Below, in pieces: positions 5,392 to 12,524 of a stretch of DNA of 24,980 bases. The position numbers and the translations under genes were made by a program. The DNA lies in assembly GCA_002825515.1 (NCBI GenBank), contig PJET01000047.1:1-24980 (forward strand), given 5' to 3'. Origin of the DNA: Candidatus Thorarchaeota archaeon MP11T_1 (GTDB lineage: Archaea; Asgardarchaeota; Thorarchaeia; Thorarchaeales; Thorarchaeaceae). Below the pieces are notes generated by a model. It worked only from the letters and a program-made list of their open reading frames with translations, ran no database searches and was not told the DNA's origin. Position 1 is the stretch's first letter, and each line of letters starts with the position of its first letter.

Positions 5392-6274
5392 TCAAATACT
5401 CCTGGTAAAGTTTGTTTACGTCCCTCTCGGTCTTTGGTTTGATGTCGATGTCTCCAAGCAGAGAAATATCACCATTGAACCTGACATCAATACTGCCTAT
5501 GCCACTATGTCTTGACTTCTTGATCTTTATTTCTCTAAGCCTCGTGTCTTCCTGACCAGCGACCTCAAACTTCTCTATCTGTAAGAATACATCTGAGTCC
5601 CTGATGATGTCCCTTGACCATAGTACTCTACCCTCATCGTTCAACTGAGCTGCGGCGACTACTGCTATACAGTTACTCAATGCTTCTCCCTCTTTAGGAA
5701 GGGTCAAGCCTTTCAGCCACTTCGAGATGGATGCCATCTCTTCAGTAGTAGACCGCCACTTCATTTCCTTTCTCGTCATCAGCTGGATATAGTCTATGAT
5801 CAGCACTTGAGGTCTATGCTCACTGATCAGACTTGCTATTGAGCTAACATCATTAGCACCATAAGCCCATATCCCACCAAAGCACGAGATTACATTCTTT
5901 GCACTCTCTACCAATCTCCAATCTTCATCCTTTAGCTTCAAGTCTCGGAATATTGTCCTGCTGATCTGTGTATCGTGCGAGAACAGTCTCTCTGCTACTT
6001 GCATTGTGTTCTCTTCAAGTGCTACAAACAGATACTTCAGGTCTGGTTGCAGTCCTAGCATGTAAGCTAGGGAAATCAGGAAGGATGTCTTTCCCATTCC
6101 CGTCTGAGAAGCTACTACCATGTACCAGTCTCTTCCAAGACCACCAAGCATTCTATTCAGGTCTTTCAGGAATAGTGGGTAGCCTCTGTATAGATGTGGA
6201 TATTCGTGCTTGTGCCTTAGCAGAGTAACATAAGACTCCGCTAGTGTTGGTGAGTCTATTCCTCGTCTACCCAT
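5369..6274 (-). CDS. DnaB-like replicative helicase (RecA-fold domain only)
   Basis: A RecA-fold ATPase matching the C-terminal domain of DnaB-family helicases. It has Walker A ASQTGMGKTS (55-64), the glutamate motif VALEEN (84-89), Walker B VLIIDYIQL (157-165), AAQLN (about 206-211) and a C-terminal IKIKKSRHSG with the Lys/Arg expected to act across subunits. At 301 residues it lacks the N-terminal DnaG-interacting collar of full-length DnaB (about 450). Short forms of this kind are common in phages. It should unwind DNA ahead of the fork, loaded by the DnaC-like product encoded just upstream. I prefer ATG 6274 (GGAGG sequence 10 bases upstream) to TTG 6280. It overlaps the loader gene by 8 bp. 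Confidence 0.9.
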   Translation of the reverse strand: MGRRGIDSPTLAESYVTLLRHKHEYPHLYRGYPLFLKDLNRMLGGLGRDWYMVVASQTGMGKTSFLISLAYMLGLQPDLKYLFVALEENTMQVAERLFSHDTQISRTIFRDLKLKDEDWRLVESAKNVISCFGGIWAYGANDVSSIASLISEHRPQVLIIDYIQLMTRKEMKWRSTTEEMASISKWLKGLTLPKEGEALSNCIAVVAAAQLNDEGRVLWSRDIIRDSDVFLQIEKFEVAGQEDTRLREIKIKKSRHSGIGSIDVRFNGDISLLGDIDIKPKTERDVNKLYQEYLNAPINKE

Positions 6275-7079
6275 TGACAAAATCCCTCCGAGCGTCGCTC
6301 ACACTCATAACGAGATGCGTTACTATTTTCTTGTCAGACAGTCTCGATGCAACACGCTTGTTAAGATCAGCCGCTTCTCCCATCTTCATGTTAGTTGCGA
6401 CTATAGTAACAAGTCCCTCGTGATCGCTATATCTTGCATTGATGATATTGTTCAGGGTAGTGTTCACCCAAGGTCCAGAGTATTCCATTCCCCAATCATC
6501 GAAGAACAGAATAGGTATTTGAGTCAGTGCGTCTACATACCTTCCCACATTGCCATTGCGAAGCTTGAACATCATAGCCTCGAACTCCCCTGCCGTGGTG
6601 TAGATAGAGATAGGCTTTACACTTTCTCTCATACCACCCATCATGTGTGTCTTGCCAGTGCCATTACCACCTATGAACAATACCCAAAAGTCGGGTTGCC
6701 TTGTCCACCGCTTTGTAAGGGCGATTGCCTCTTCGATCTGTGGCTTATCGTTTGGAGTACCACGCACAATGAAATCACTGAGCGTAGTATGCTTGTTCTT
6801 GATGCTGTACTCCTTGATGATGTCAGAGAAGCTATGTTGCCATCGCAGAATAGAGCATAGACAAACTACCTCTGTCTCCTCCGCGGGAGAATAAGCTCCC
6901 CATCCATCACAGAACGGACAGGCTTGAATGCCTCTGCTTCGGCGGAGGTTCTCATAAACAATAGACTGGTCAGGAAACCTGTAGCCTAGAGCCTTCAGGA
7001 GCTTACTGACCACGTTGTCAGGATCATTGCTGGCATTCCTCCAGAATATCCATGACTGTAGTCTATTCAAGCTTTTCAT
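6267..7079 (-). CDS. DnaC/IstB-type AAA+ helicase loader
   Basis: A 270-residue AAA+ ATPase of the DnaC/IstB type. It has Walker A GGNGTGKT (137-144), Walker B ILFFDDW (190-196), sensor I VATN (227-230) and an arginine box RVASRLSD (242-249). The N-terminal part has C54-x2-C57 with a later C73-x-C75, which could bind zinc. It should load the DnaB-like helicase whose gene follows with an 8-bp overlap. The start at 7079 has a GGAGG Shine-Dalgarno sequence and overlaps the upstream stop as ATGA. IstB (transposon) identity is less likely because no transposase gene is adjacent. Codons 64-68 are encoded by copy 2 of the 16-bp repeat. Confidence 0.88.
   Translation of the reverse strand: MKSLNRLQSWIFWRNASNDPDNVVSKLLKALGYRFPDQSIVYENLRRSRGIQACPFCDGWGAYSPAEETEVVCLCSILRWQHSFSDIIKEYSIKNKHTTLSDFIVRGTPNDKPQIEEAIALTKRWTRQPDFWVLFIGGNGTGKTHMMGGMRESVKPISIYTTAGEFEAMMFKLRNGNVGRYVDALTQIPILFFDDWGMEYSGPWVNTTLNNIINARYSDHEGLVTIVATNMKMGEAADLNKRVASRLSDKKIVTHLVMSVSDARRDFVNG
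6875..6890 (-). repeat. Dispersed 16-bp imperfect inverted repeat, copy 2
   Basis: The minus strand reads TCTCCCGCGGAGGAGA, identical to copy 1. It lies inside the DnaC-like loader gene and there encodes Ser-Pro-Ala-Glu-Glu. Confidence 0.8.
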
Positions 7080-7525
7080 AAACCCTCCGAGTAGTCGGTG
7101 TCGTCTTGTTCATAATCAAGTGCATCGGTATAGTCTTTCTTCTTTGCTACTTCAGGGTGTTGCTTATACCATACTATTAGCCATCTGGCTTTACGATCAT
7201 GGTTCATGATGTATTTTATCAACATTGGCAACGTCCTGACAGTCTTGTACTTGTTCGCTTTCTTCCATACACTAGCACAGTGTTCTATCCATTCCATAGG
7301 ATACACCGCTTCTTTGCCCGTATCAAGGGACAAAGCTTGCTTCTCGATCATCAAGATTTGACTGCGGAGACCTCTCTCGTCTGGTCTGTAAAGCTGTCGT
7401 CTACTGGCATCAAAGAGCAGCTTCTCTATACTGCTATTCGGTAGTCTCCACTTTGGCATTCTGTTTGGTCTGCCATAATCATCATCAAACTCACTACCAG
7501 CAGGAATGTAGGTTGGCTCATCCAT
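7076..7525 (-). CDS. Hypothetical protein, candidate replication accessory, 149 aa
   Basis: A helical, basic protein with an acidic tail (Asp-Tyr-Glu-Gln-Asp-Asp-Thr-Asp-Tyr). It is encoded directly upstream of the helicase loader with an ATGA overlap. In many phages this position holds an origin-binding or replisome-organiser (DnaD/gp16-like) protein. I see no HTH signature that would establish this, so the role is inferred from position only. The Shine-Dalgarno sequence AAAGGA is 5-6 bases before the ATG at 7525. No other motif is recognised. Confidence 0.8.
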   Translation of the reverse strand: MDEPTYIPAGSEFDDDYGRPNRMPKWRLPNSSIEKLLFDASRRQLYRPDERGLRSQILMIEKQALSLDTGKEAVYPMEWIEHCASVWKKANKYKTVRTLPMLIKYIMNHDRKARWLIVWYKQHPEVAKKKDYTDALDYEQDDTDYSEGL

Positions 7526-7536
7526 TTATTGTCCTT

Positions 7537-7734
7537 TCATGTCATCGGGACTGTATAAATTACTGATGGTTTATCTTGTTTGTAAGCACGTGTAAAGTGT
7601 GGTGTTCTATCAAGATGTCTGACAAGTGCTTTTGCCTGACGCATTGCATCTTCGGCGTCCTGGGCGTCAGGCACTAAGATTACCCATGTTGGTTCGATCT
7701 CTTTCAGCTCAACAGCAACGCTATACACTGCCAT
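7537..7734 (-). CDS. Hypothetical protein, 65 aa
   Basis: A small alpha/beta protein: a beta-rich N-terminus (Val-Tyr-Ser-Val-Ala-Val-Glu-Leu), a helix with Asp-Ala-Glu-Asp-Ala-Met-Arg-Gln-Ala-Lys-Ala-Leu, and a short C-terminal strand. The ATG at 7734 has a GGAGGG Shine-Dalgarno sequence 4 bases upstream and overlaps the previous gene by 14 bp. No family is recognised. The downstream gap to the next gene is only 11 bp. Confidence 0.7.
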   Translation of the reverse strand: MAVYSVAVELKEIEPTWVILVPDAQDAEDAMRQAKALVRHLDRTPHFTRAYKQDKPSVIYTVPMT

Positions 7735-8023
7735 CTAGCCCTCCGACTGGTCTCATGTATTCGCTGACGCCAATAGGCTTACAGGTCAGATGTGCACTCA
7801 ACTTTGCATCACCCAAGATAATCTTGATCTCTTTCACTAAGTCTTCCCAATCTGCACTTCTGAATCTCTCATCGTATGAGCCTACACTTCTTATAAATAG
7901 ATCGGGCGTTTTGACCATATCAAGATTATCTATGGCGTATGATGTAATAGCTATATTCGGTACTTCTCTGGTCTCAGCGAACCAGAGACTATGACCTTGA
8001 CGCTTTGGAAACCTATCCTTCAT
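7721..8023 (-). CDS. Hypothetical protein, 100 aa
   Basis: An unrecognised 100-residue protein. The ATG at 8023 overlaps the stop of the 38-aa gene as ATGA, and the Shine-Dalgarno sequence (AAGG) is weak, so translational coupling is likely. The C-terminus (Gly-Gly-Leu-Asp-Gly-Ser-Val) also supplies the ribosome-binding site of the next gene. It has no Cys pairs, membrane segment or catalytic motif. Confidence 0.75.
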   Translation of the reverse strand: MKDRFPKRQGHSLWFAETREVPNIAITSYAIDNLDMVKTPDLFIRSVGSYDERFRSADWEDLVKEIKIILGDAKLSAHLTCKPIGVSEYMRPVGGLDGSV

Positions 8024-8136
8024 TTGAGATTGCCTTGAGCTTCGTCGTCGTTCTGTGCGATCACAAAACCAGTGGCTATGGGTGAAGGTATGCCATCTTT
8101 ATCAAATGCTATACCACCAAACGAGTACATCTTCAT
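8020..8136 (-). CDS. Small hypothetical protein, 38 aa
   Basis: A 38-codon gene that fills an otherwise empty 110-bp gap. The ATG at 8136 has a strong GAGGAGG Shine-Dalgarno sequence. The stop TGA (8020-8022) overlaps the next ATG as ATGA. The peptide begins MKMYSFGG and contains Phe-Asp-Lys-Asp-Gly and Ala-Thr-Gly-Phe-Val-Ile-Ala, like a short beta-hairpin. Function unknown. The ribosome site and the double overlap with neighbours are the main evidence that it is translated. Confidence 0.65.
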   Translation of the reverse strand: MKMYSFGGIAFDKDGIPSPIATGFVIAQNDDEAQGNLK

Positions 8137-8324
8137 GACTCCTCCTCATTATCTATAAACTCATACTTCTCTTTGATCTGTGCGAGTACTTCTTCATTCG
8201 TTGTGTACTCATTCAAGAACACATTGCTGTTACATTTGCACATGAATGGACGTTTGCTATATACCCTTAGACAATATGAGCAGACTGTGATCTCGACATC
8301 AGAACTCATAGTTTCTGAGCACAT
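8133..8324 (-). CDS. Small zinc-ribbon-like protein, 63 aa
   Basis: Cys15-x2-Cys18 and Cys29-x-Cys31 suggest a four-Cys zinc site in a small ribbon. The remainder is a charged helix with an acidic C-terminus. The ATG at 8324 has AGGAAGG about 5 bases upstream and is preferred to ATG 8309, which lacks a ribosome site. The gene overlaps the end of the disrupted gene upstream by 26 bp. Function is unknown; nucleic-acid or protein binding is the usual role for such ribbons. Confidence 0.7.
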   Translation of the reverse strand: MCSETMSSDVEITVCSYCLRVYSKRPFMCKCNSNVFLNEYTTNEEVLAQIKEKYEFIDNEEES

Positions 8325-8587
8325 CAAAGCCTTCCTCTTCTATCGCCTTTCTCATTTCATCAGTGAACTTGAAGTCCAGTACTCTTTGATAGTCGCTTGG
8401 TTTGAGGTTGAATGTATAGAGCGGTTGTCTTTCAAACAGTGCCTGAGTGTCAATGAAATAGTGATGTGCTCTTGGCTCAACCCCCAAGAACCCCCAAGGA
8501 CTCTTGATACAGTCGATAGCGATGCCTGAAGCTATGGTGAGCTTGGATCGCCAGTATCAGGAACAGTGTTGGTTTATTCAGTTTCAT
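8299..8587 (-). pseudogene. Hypothetical gene split by a 10-bp tandem duplication
   Basis: A well-formed start exists at 8587: AAGGAG Shine-Dalgarno sequence and ATGA overlap with the upstream gene. That frame ends after 36 codons at a TGA (8477-8479). A second frame, open from 8556 to 8299, holds the remaining coding part (ending Asp-Val-Leu-Arg-Asn-Tyr-Glu-Phe). The junction is an exact 10-bp tandem duplication, AACCCCCAAG twice on the plus strand (8479-8498). Removing one unit joins the two frames into a single 92-residue protein. The gene therefore appears frameshifted by a recent duplication, unless ribosomes shift +1 there or translation restarts at the TTG at 8487. No family is recognised. 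Confidence 0.6.
8479..8498 (+). repeat. 10-bp tandem duplication (AACCCCCAAG x2)
   Basis: Two perfect adjacent copies of AACCCCCAAG. Because 10 is not a multiple of three, gaining or losing one unit switches the reading frame of the gene at 8299-8587. Confidence 0.9.
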
Positions 8588-8979
8588 GTCATCTCCTTCT
8601 TACATATAGGACACGGAACACTCTCTGCTTCAATCTTATCTGGATACCATTCTTTGCACTCTTTACAGAAGTAGAACTTTTGCCCTGGATGGTTATCAAG
8701 CCATTCATTCTGTGCTCGATCACAACATTCAGGAACACCATATACATCCTCGGACCAACTTCTCTTACAGAACTCGCAGATATAATCTACATCACTCACT
8801 ATATTTACACTGCCAACATCATCAACGTGACGCTGTATCTGCGCCTTTATACTTTTTGCAAGATCATATTCCTCTTGTTCTGTTCTGTATACGCCACCAA
8901 TTCTGGCTATTCCGAAATCACCAGCATCCCTTGGATATACCTCCAGTCTGATATTACTCCTGATTGTTTTCTTAGTCAT
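8584..8979 (-). CDS. Eight-cysteine zinc-ribbon protein, 131 aa
   Basis: Four cysteine pairs can be seen: C68-x2-C71, C85-C86, C105-x2-C108 and C123-x2-C126. This suggests two zinc sites in the C-terminal half, probably a tandem of ribbon knuckles (Cys-Glu-Phe-Cys, Cys-Lys-Glu-Cys, Cys-Pro-Ile-Cys). The N-terminal 60 residues are alpha/beta and unrecognised. I prefer ATG 8979 to 9036 because it overlaps the upstream stop by only 8 bp (ATGACTAA), although the ribosome site is weak. The function is unknown; binding of DNA, RNA or protein is likely from the ribbons. Confidence 0.8.
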   Translation of the reverse strand: MTKKTIRSNIRLEVYPRDAGDFGIARIGGVYRTEQEEYDLAKSIKAQIQRHVDDVGSVNIVSDVDYICEFCKRSWSEDVYGVPECCDRAQNEWLDNHPGQKFYFCKECKEWYPDKIEAESVPCPICKKEMT

Positions 8980-9433
8980 CGTGTCTGGTAATGTCGCTCT
9001 CGTCATATCCGAACTGCTGTCTGTCAGTTCTTCCAACCATCCCAGGCTTTATACTTTCCAGACTAGCCTCGAAGAAGTGACTGCTACTCTTGGTACATTC
9101 CCACCCAAAGACATTACCGAACTGTCTATCACGGTCTTCCCTGCGGATACGCTTCTCTCCACATACGGGACAAGGATCATCGTTGAAGTTATACTTTGCT
9201 TTCAATGCTTCCTCTCTTTTCTTATCACTTAGCAGTTCTCTTGCGAACCGTTCTCGCAGTAGTGCTGCTAAGTAGTCCTCGAAATGATCAGGGTCAAACT
9301 GACCATTGAGACCAGCTGCCCTGATCGTATCGATTACATCCTTATCATTCTTGAAACCCATCTGCTTGCCCTTCAAGAACAGATTGCTCTTGGTTGGCTT
9401 CAGCTTATAAGCTTCTGTGAGAAAGTTGGACAT
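8972..9433 (-). CDS. Zinc-binding hypothetical protein, 153 aa
   Basis: A helical N-terminal part (residues 1-80) is followed by C88-P-V-C91-G and later C113 and H119, a likely Cys3-His zinc ribbon. The ATG at 9433 has a GGAGGT Shine-Dalgarno sequence 4 bases upstream. The gene directly follows the Sak4-like ATPase gene, with a 15-bp gap. In phages such an arrangement can indicate a recombination or DNA-handling accessory protein; this is inference from position. No catalytic motif is recognised. Confidence 0.8.
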   Translation of the reverse strand: MSNFLTEAYKLKPTKSNLFLKGKQMGFKNDKDVIDTIRAAGLNGQFDPDHFEDYLAALLRERFARELLSDKKREEALKAKYNFNDDPCPVCGEKRIRREDRDRQFGNVFGWECTKSSSHFFEASLESIKPGMVGRTDRQQFGYDESDITRHDD

Positions 9434-9448
9434 CGTACCTCCAGTACG

Positions 9449-10255
9449 CTATTCGTATTCTCCTTCTGACGGTACATACTTTGGCTCTTCCATGACCATT
9501 TCATCTTCACTGAGATTGTCATAGTCGGCAGGATTGTCTACATAGTTGACAAGTTTCTCAATGGTCACTTCCTTTACCCTTGGTGGGAAGAACGGAAGTC
9601 TAGCAATATCAATCTTTCCATTCGGGATCAGCTGGTTTGGCTGTCGCTTTACCTGCACTCCAAGAGACACCAGCTCTAGGATAGTAGGATTACATCTTGG
9701 CGAGTCTATATTGTTGTACGAACTCATGTGTGCTGTTACGATCAGCATGTCACAGTGCTTGGCGAGACCGAGATACTGATTTCTTAGGGCATCCCTGACC
9801 CTACCCCATACGACCTGGCTCATCTTGTTTGCCTCATCTACAGTAGCACGACCAAAGACTTCAGACTTCACCCATTCTGTCCACTGACCAGCAGTATCTA
9901 TGATGATAGTCCCATAGTGTGTGTCTTCAGCATCCTTGATCTTTGGGTACGTCTCTTCGCGCCTTGAGTTGGCAACAATCTGGTGACCTACAATCCTCTC
10001 CCATTCTTTCTTGAACTCCCCCCATGTATAGCAAGCTGCTCTGGTAAATTCCCCTCTCAGATAACCAGCTTCAATCATGCGCTTGCTCTGGCTCTCATAG
10101 TCCTTGGCACTATCTTCAAGGTCAATGATATGAACTGGTTGCCATGGACTGTTCAGACTCATCAGAGTCTTGCCTTCTTTCCGTGATCCCCAAATCAGCA
10201 TTCCACCAAACGGGGGTTCGTTTGGAACGTAAACTTCTTCTTTCTCTTTTGTCAT
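9449..10255 (-). CDS. Sak4/AAA_24-like RecA-fold ATPase
   Basis: A 268-residue P-loop ATPase with Walker A GSRKEGKT (23-30), an Asp-rich first strand (IIDLEDS, 43-49) and Walker B YGTIIIDTAG (114-123). The strand LIVTAHMSS follows at about 180. This layout fits the phage AAA_24 (Sak4-like) family of RecA-related ATPases, which work with single-strand-binding and annealing proteins in phage recombination. The exact substrate is not shown here. The gene is first in the P2 unit, with a GGAGGTC Shine-Dalgarno sequence 5-6 bases before the ATG. The C-terminal 30 residues are acidic. Confidence 0.75.
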   Translation of the reverse strand: MTKEKEEVYVPNEPPFGGMLIWGSRKEGKTLMSLNSPWQPVHIIDLEDSAKDYESQSKRMIEAGYLRGEFTRAACYTWGEFKKEWERIVGHQIVANSRREETYPKIKDAEDTHYGTIIIDTAGQWTEWVKSEVFGRATVDEANKMSQVVWGRVRDALRNQYLGLAKHCDMLIVTAHMSSYNNIDSPRCNPTILELVSLGVQVKRQPNQLIPNGKIDIARLPFFPPRVKEVTIEKLVNYVDNPADYDNLSEDEMVMEEPKYVPSEGEYE

Positions 10256-10278
10256 GTTAGACCTCCATACTTTCCTAC

Positions 10279-10307
10279 ATTATACCTGAACATCTGTTAG
10301 GTGTCAA
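10279..10307 (-). promoter_or_regulatory. Promoter P2 (perfect sigma-70 consensus)
   Basis: On the minus strand TTGACA (10302-10307), a 17-bp spacer and TATAAT (10279-10284) match the consensus in all twelve positions. It drives the Sak4-like ATPase gene and presumably the replication genes downstream. The spacer holds the 12-bp box described separately. Such a strong promoter would normally need tight control. Confidence 0.9.
10288..10299 (+). promoter_or_regulatory. LexA-like box in P2 spacer
   Basis: The plus strand reads GAACATCTGTTA. The same 12 bases occur on the minus strand inside P3 (22629-22640). The core AACA-N2-TGTT is palindromic. It lies wholly between the -10 and -35 elements of P2. 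Confidence 0.6.
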
Positions 10308-10528
10308 TCGCCAGTGAACCTGAAGTACGCACTACCTACTTCCAGAACATATCCACTAACTTCTACAAGCGCATAAGTATGTTCTGAAGTTCCACCCCAT
10401 GCCAGCCAGTAGCCAGGAAACCACTCCTTACTCATTGGGTCTACATTTCCCATAGCATTTTGAAGCGGTCTTGCAGAATAATTATCTACTCCGATGGGTT
10501 GAAACTCACATGGTCTTTGTTTGCACAT
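10304..10528 (-). CDS. Hypothetical aromatic-rich protein, 74 aa
   Basis: A small, aromatic-rich, probably beta-sheet protein (Trp-Phe-Pro-Gly-Tyr-Trp-Leu-Ala-Trp-Gly-Gly, then Tyr-Val-Leu-Glu-Val). Two early cysteines (Cys-Lys-Gln-Arg-Pro-Cys) are present. I prefer ATG 10528, which has GAGGAG 8 bases upstream, to the GTG at 10537. It overlaps the previous gene by 43 bp. The P2 -35 lies at its last codons. Family unknown. Confidence 0.7.
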   Translation of the reverse strand: MCKQRPCEFQPIGVDNYSARPLQNAMGNVDPMSKEWFPGYWLAWGGTSEHTYALVEVSGYVLEVGSAYFRFTGD

Positions 10529-11031
10529 AGCATACACTCCTCTCTAAGTCTATCGCTATTCAGGAAATTGATCACCTTCTGTGATGCCTGAATAAACTTT
10601 GGTATCCTATCTCTTGAAATGTCACGGTTCTCCCAGCTCTCGATGAAAAGCACTTCGTCCAAATTCCTACAGAGATACCCTTTGGTTACTTCTACTACTG
10701 GACACCCCTCACATTCTTCGTAAAAGTACATATTGCAAAAGCCACATGTCTGTGTTCCTTGTGTATGGAAGTAGACTGACTTTGCGCCAAGCGCGTAGGC
10801 TAACCAGAGTCCCTTGTTGAACATTTGCCATTTCTCGAATGACTTCTCCCATGCCTTGTGTATAGGGGCATGATACCCTAGGGTGATTACATGAAATATT
10901 GTTACAGCCGCAAGCATATCAGAGGTATTGAGTATCCTGACTGTCATGGCATTGTACATTCCTGTAGTCGTCACTCCATGCCACAGTAAACTGTCTGTAG
11001 TCTTTCCTTTCCATATCCATTGATCTATCAT
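10486..11031 (-). CDS. Hypothetical cysteine-motif protein, 181 aa
   Basis: The central part has C96-x2-C99-x7-C107-x2-C110-P-x10-C121. A CxxC...C..CP...C pattern of this type recurs in uncharacterised phage proteins and probably binds zinc. The N-terminal region (residues 15-60) is moderately hydrophobic but has no clear membrane span. Two more cysteines (Cys-Met-Leu-Cys) lie near the C-terminus. The ATG at 11031 forms an ATGA overlap with the upstream gene and has an AAGGTG Shine-Dalgarno sequence. Function unknown. Confidence 0.8.
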   Translation of the reverse strand: MIDQWIWKGKTTDSLLWHGVTTTGMYNAMTVRILNTSDMLAAVTIFHVITLGYHAPIHKAWEKSFEKWQMFNKGLWLAYALGAKSVYFHTQGTQTCGFCNMYFYEECEGCPVVEVTKGYLCRNLDEVLFIESWENRDISRDRIPKFIQASQKVINFLNSDRLREECMLCANKDHVSFNPSE

Positions 11032-11483
11032 TGTTTCACCTTTGGTCTTTCGTCATAGATGTCTGCCCTTTCCCACTTTCCTGATTCTACTTCTACAAAT
11101 ACAGTCCACGCTGGAGGAGGACTACCATAAAACTCTTCGGCGTCTAGCAGTTCCATCTGAAAGCTTTCTTTAGTACCACAGACAACCAGATACAGGTCTC
11201 CCTCTGCATAGTTGAACGTCATCCAGTTCTCAAGGTCTACCCAAAAGCCGAAGTACCATGCATCCTGGTCTGTATCAAACTGTTTCCATCCTCCAATGTA
11301 TTCGAGTTCTGGTGGACAGTAGTCCTTTCCCCAAGCCAAGATAGCATCCCACTTATATCGTTCAGTGGACTCAAAGGACTTGATGACAAGATTGCCACGC
11401 TTATTCAGCCAGTAGTTTTGTGGACTATGTGTTCCCCAATCATCTATTGGCGATCTCCAGCTATCAGGAATTAGGTAGTTCAT
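11028..11483 (-). CDS. Hypothetical tryptophan-rich protein, 151 aa
   Basis: An aromatic-rich protein with many Trp and Tyr residues (for example Trp-Tyr-Phe-Gly-Phe-Trp-Val-Asp-Leu-Glu-Asn-Trp), probably all-beta and soluble. I set the start at ATG 11483 because GGAGGAG stands 6 bases upstream; the frame stays open to 11567 but that part overlaps the upstream gene. It overlaps that gene by 20 bp. The family is not recognised. Confidence 0.8.
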   Translation of the reverse strand: MNYLIPDSWRSPIDDWGTHSPQNYWLNKRGNLVIKSFESTERYKWDAILAWGKDYCPPELEYIGGWKQFDTDQDAWYFGFWVDLENWMTFNYAEGDLYLVVCGTKESFQMELLDAEEFYGSPPPAWTVFVEVESGKWERADIYDERPKVKQ

Positions 11484-11805
11484 CTTTCTCCTCCAGCCAG
11501 TCCAGTCCAATCCATGACATTGCTTCACCGATCTTCTTGCCTGAGTGACCGTCCATAAGTGGTTCATAGAAAGCGTTCATAAGCATCTCAAGTCCTTGAC
11601 GCTGTTGTTCCTCTGTGCTATTGGCAGGAAACCTTGTACAGTATGATACGTCACCTGGGTCTATCCACTCCCCATCGTCATCAAGCCAAGACACATCGAA
11701 GCGGAGTAGTTCCTCATCTTCTGGATCATCTTCGTTATAGTCTCCGCACCATCCTTCTCCAAGCTCTACCCATTCAACCTTGACACGATCTTTTATTAGC
11801 TCCAT
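11464..11805 (-). CDS. Hypothetical acidic protein, 113 aa
   Basis: A strongly acidic protein (Asp and Glu dominate residues 15-50), which could be a DNA-mimic or an inhibitor-type protein, though nothing specific supports that. The C-terminal half is helical with Trp residues. The ATG at 11805 follows the previous stop by one base. The Shine-Dalgarno sequence is distant (GAGGGA), so reinitiation or coupling is likely. No family is recognised. Confidence 0.75.
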   Translation of the reverse strand: MELIKDRVKVEWVELGEGWCGDYNEDDPEDEELLRFDVSWLDDDGEWIDPGDVSYCTRFPANSTEEQQRQGLEMLMNAFYEPLMDGHSGKKIGEAMSWIGLDWLEEKDELPNS

Positions 11806-11806
11806 G

Positions 11807-12343
11807 TTACTCTAGTCCCTCGTAGTTCAGTTCTCTAACACCCATAATCTTTCTCCTTGCTTCGTTCAGTAAGTCCTTGGTAGCACCTTCATAAGATGGC
11901 GACTGAGTTTTCAGGTAGTCCTCTCCCTCTGGTATCCCCTCTACACTTGGAAGCTCTCCAAACCATTTATGAAACAGCTCTGCATATAGGAGTGTGGCAT
12001 CCTCTATGAGTGGTGCTTTGAGAGATGTTTCCATAAGACACGCTATGACCTCTGCATCGGTAGCCATTTGCCTGTCTTCCTTTCTCTTGGGAATACCATT
12101 GAGAATACGTTCTATCAACTCCTTACAGTGAATACGGTATAGCGATGGTGTCACTTCTGCTGGAGTACTAACGGGACATAAAAGTGTAAAAGCATTGTTG
12201 ATCCTGTGCATCTTATCAGGATACTTCTGCTTGTATTCCTTGATGACCTCCTCTGCTATCTCTAGATAGGTTGTCAAGTTTCTAAGCACACTGAACACAC
12301 TCGTATTGGTAAACTCATCGAACTTTGTTGCTAGTGTTGTCAT
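11807..12343 (-). CDS. Hypothetical helical protein, 178 aa
   Basis: A mostly helical soluble protein of 178 residues without recognised motifs. Residues 20-50 (Val-Leu-Arg-Asn-Leu...Tyr-Lys-Gln-Lys-Tyr) and 95-125 look like long amphipathic helices. The ATG at 12343 has GGGAG 6 bases upstream and lies 29 bp inside the previous gene. Function unknown. Confidence 0.8.
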   Translation of the reverse strand: MTTLATKFDEFTNTSVFSVLRNLTTYLEIAEEVIKEYKQKYPDKMHRINNAFTLLCPVSTPAEVTPSLYRIHCKELIERILNGIPKRKEDRQMATDAEVIACLMETSLKAPLIEDATLLYAELFHKWFGELPSVEGIPEGEDYLKTQSPSYEGATKDLLNEARRKIMGVRELNYEGLE

Positions 12344-12524
12344 CCCAAACTCCCAACCTTTTAGCTAGCTCTGGCACTTCGTTCCAACGGAGACACCAGT
12401 CATAAGAGAAAGCGCGACCGACTGGATAATTGTTCTCCGTGTCCACAATATAAATATAGCCCTCGTCATCGCGCTTGGCATGGTATTCTCTGCCTTCATG
12501 AATCCACTTCATTGTCCATCTCAT
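12315..12524 (-). CDS. Hypothetical protein, 69 aa
   Basis: A small beta-rich protein with many Trp and Tyr residues (Gly-Tyr-Ile-Tyr-Ile-Val-Asp-Thr). Two starts are possible: ATG 12524 and ATG 12512, both inside the end of the previous gene and without a strong ribosome site, so translation is probably coupled. No family is recognised. Confidence 0.7.
   Translation of the reverse strand: MRWTMKWIHEGREYHAKRDDEGYIYIVDTENNYPVGRAFSYDWCLRWNEVPELAKRLGVWDDNTSNKVR

Noticed and set aside
6315..6860. Long plus-strand open frame opposite the DnaC-like gene
   Set aside because: It is antisense to a gene with clear AAA+ motifs, has no ribosome site, and its translation is rich in Ser, Cys and His in a way typical of antisense shadows.
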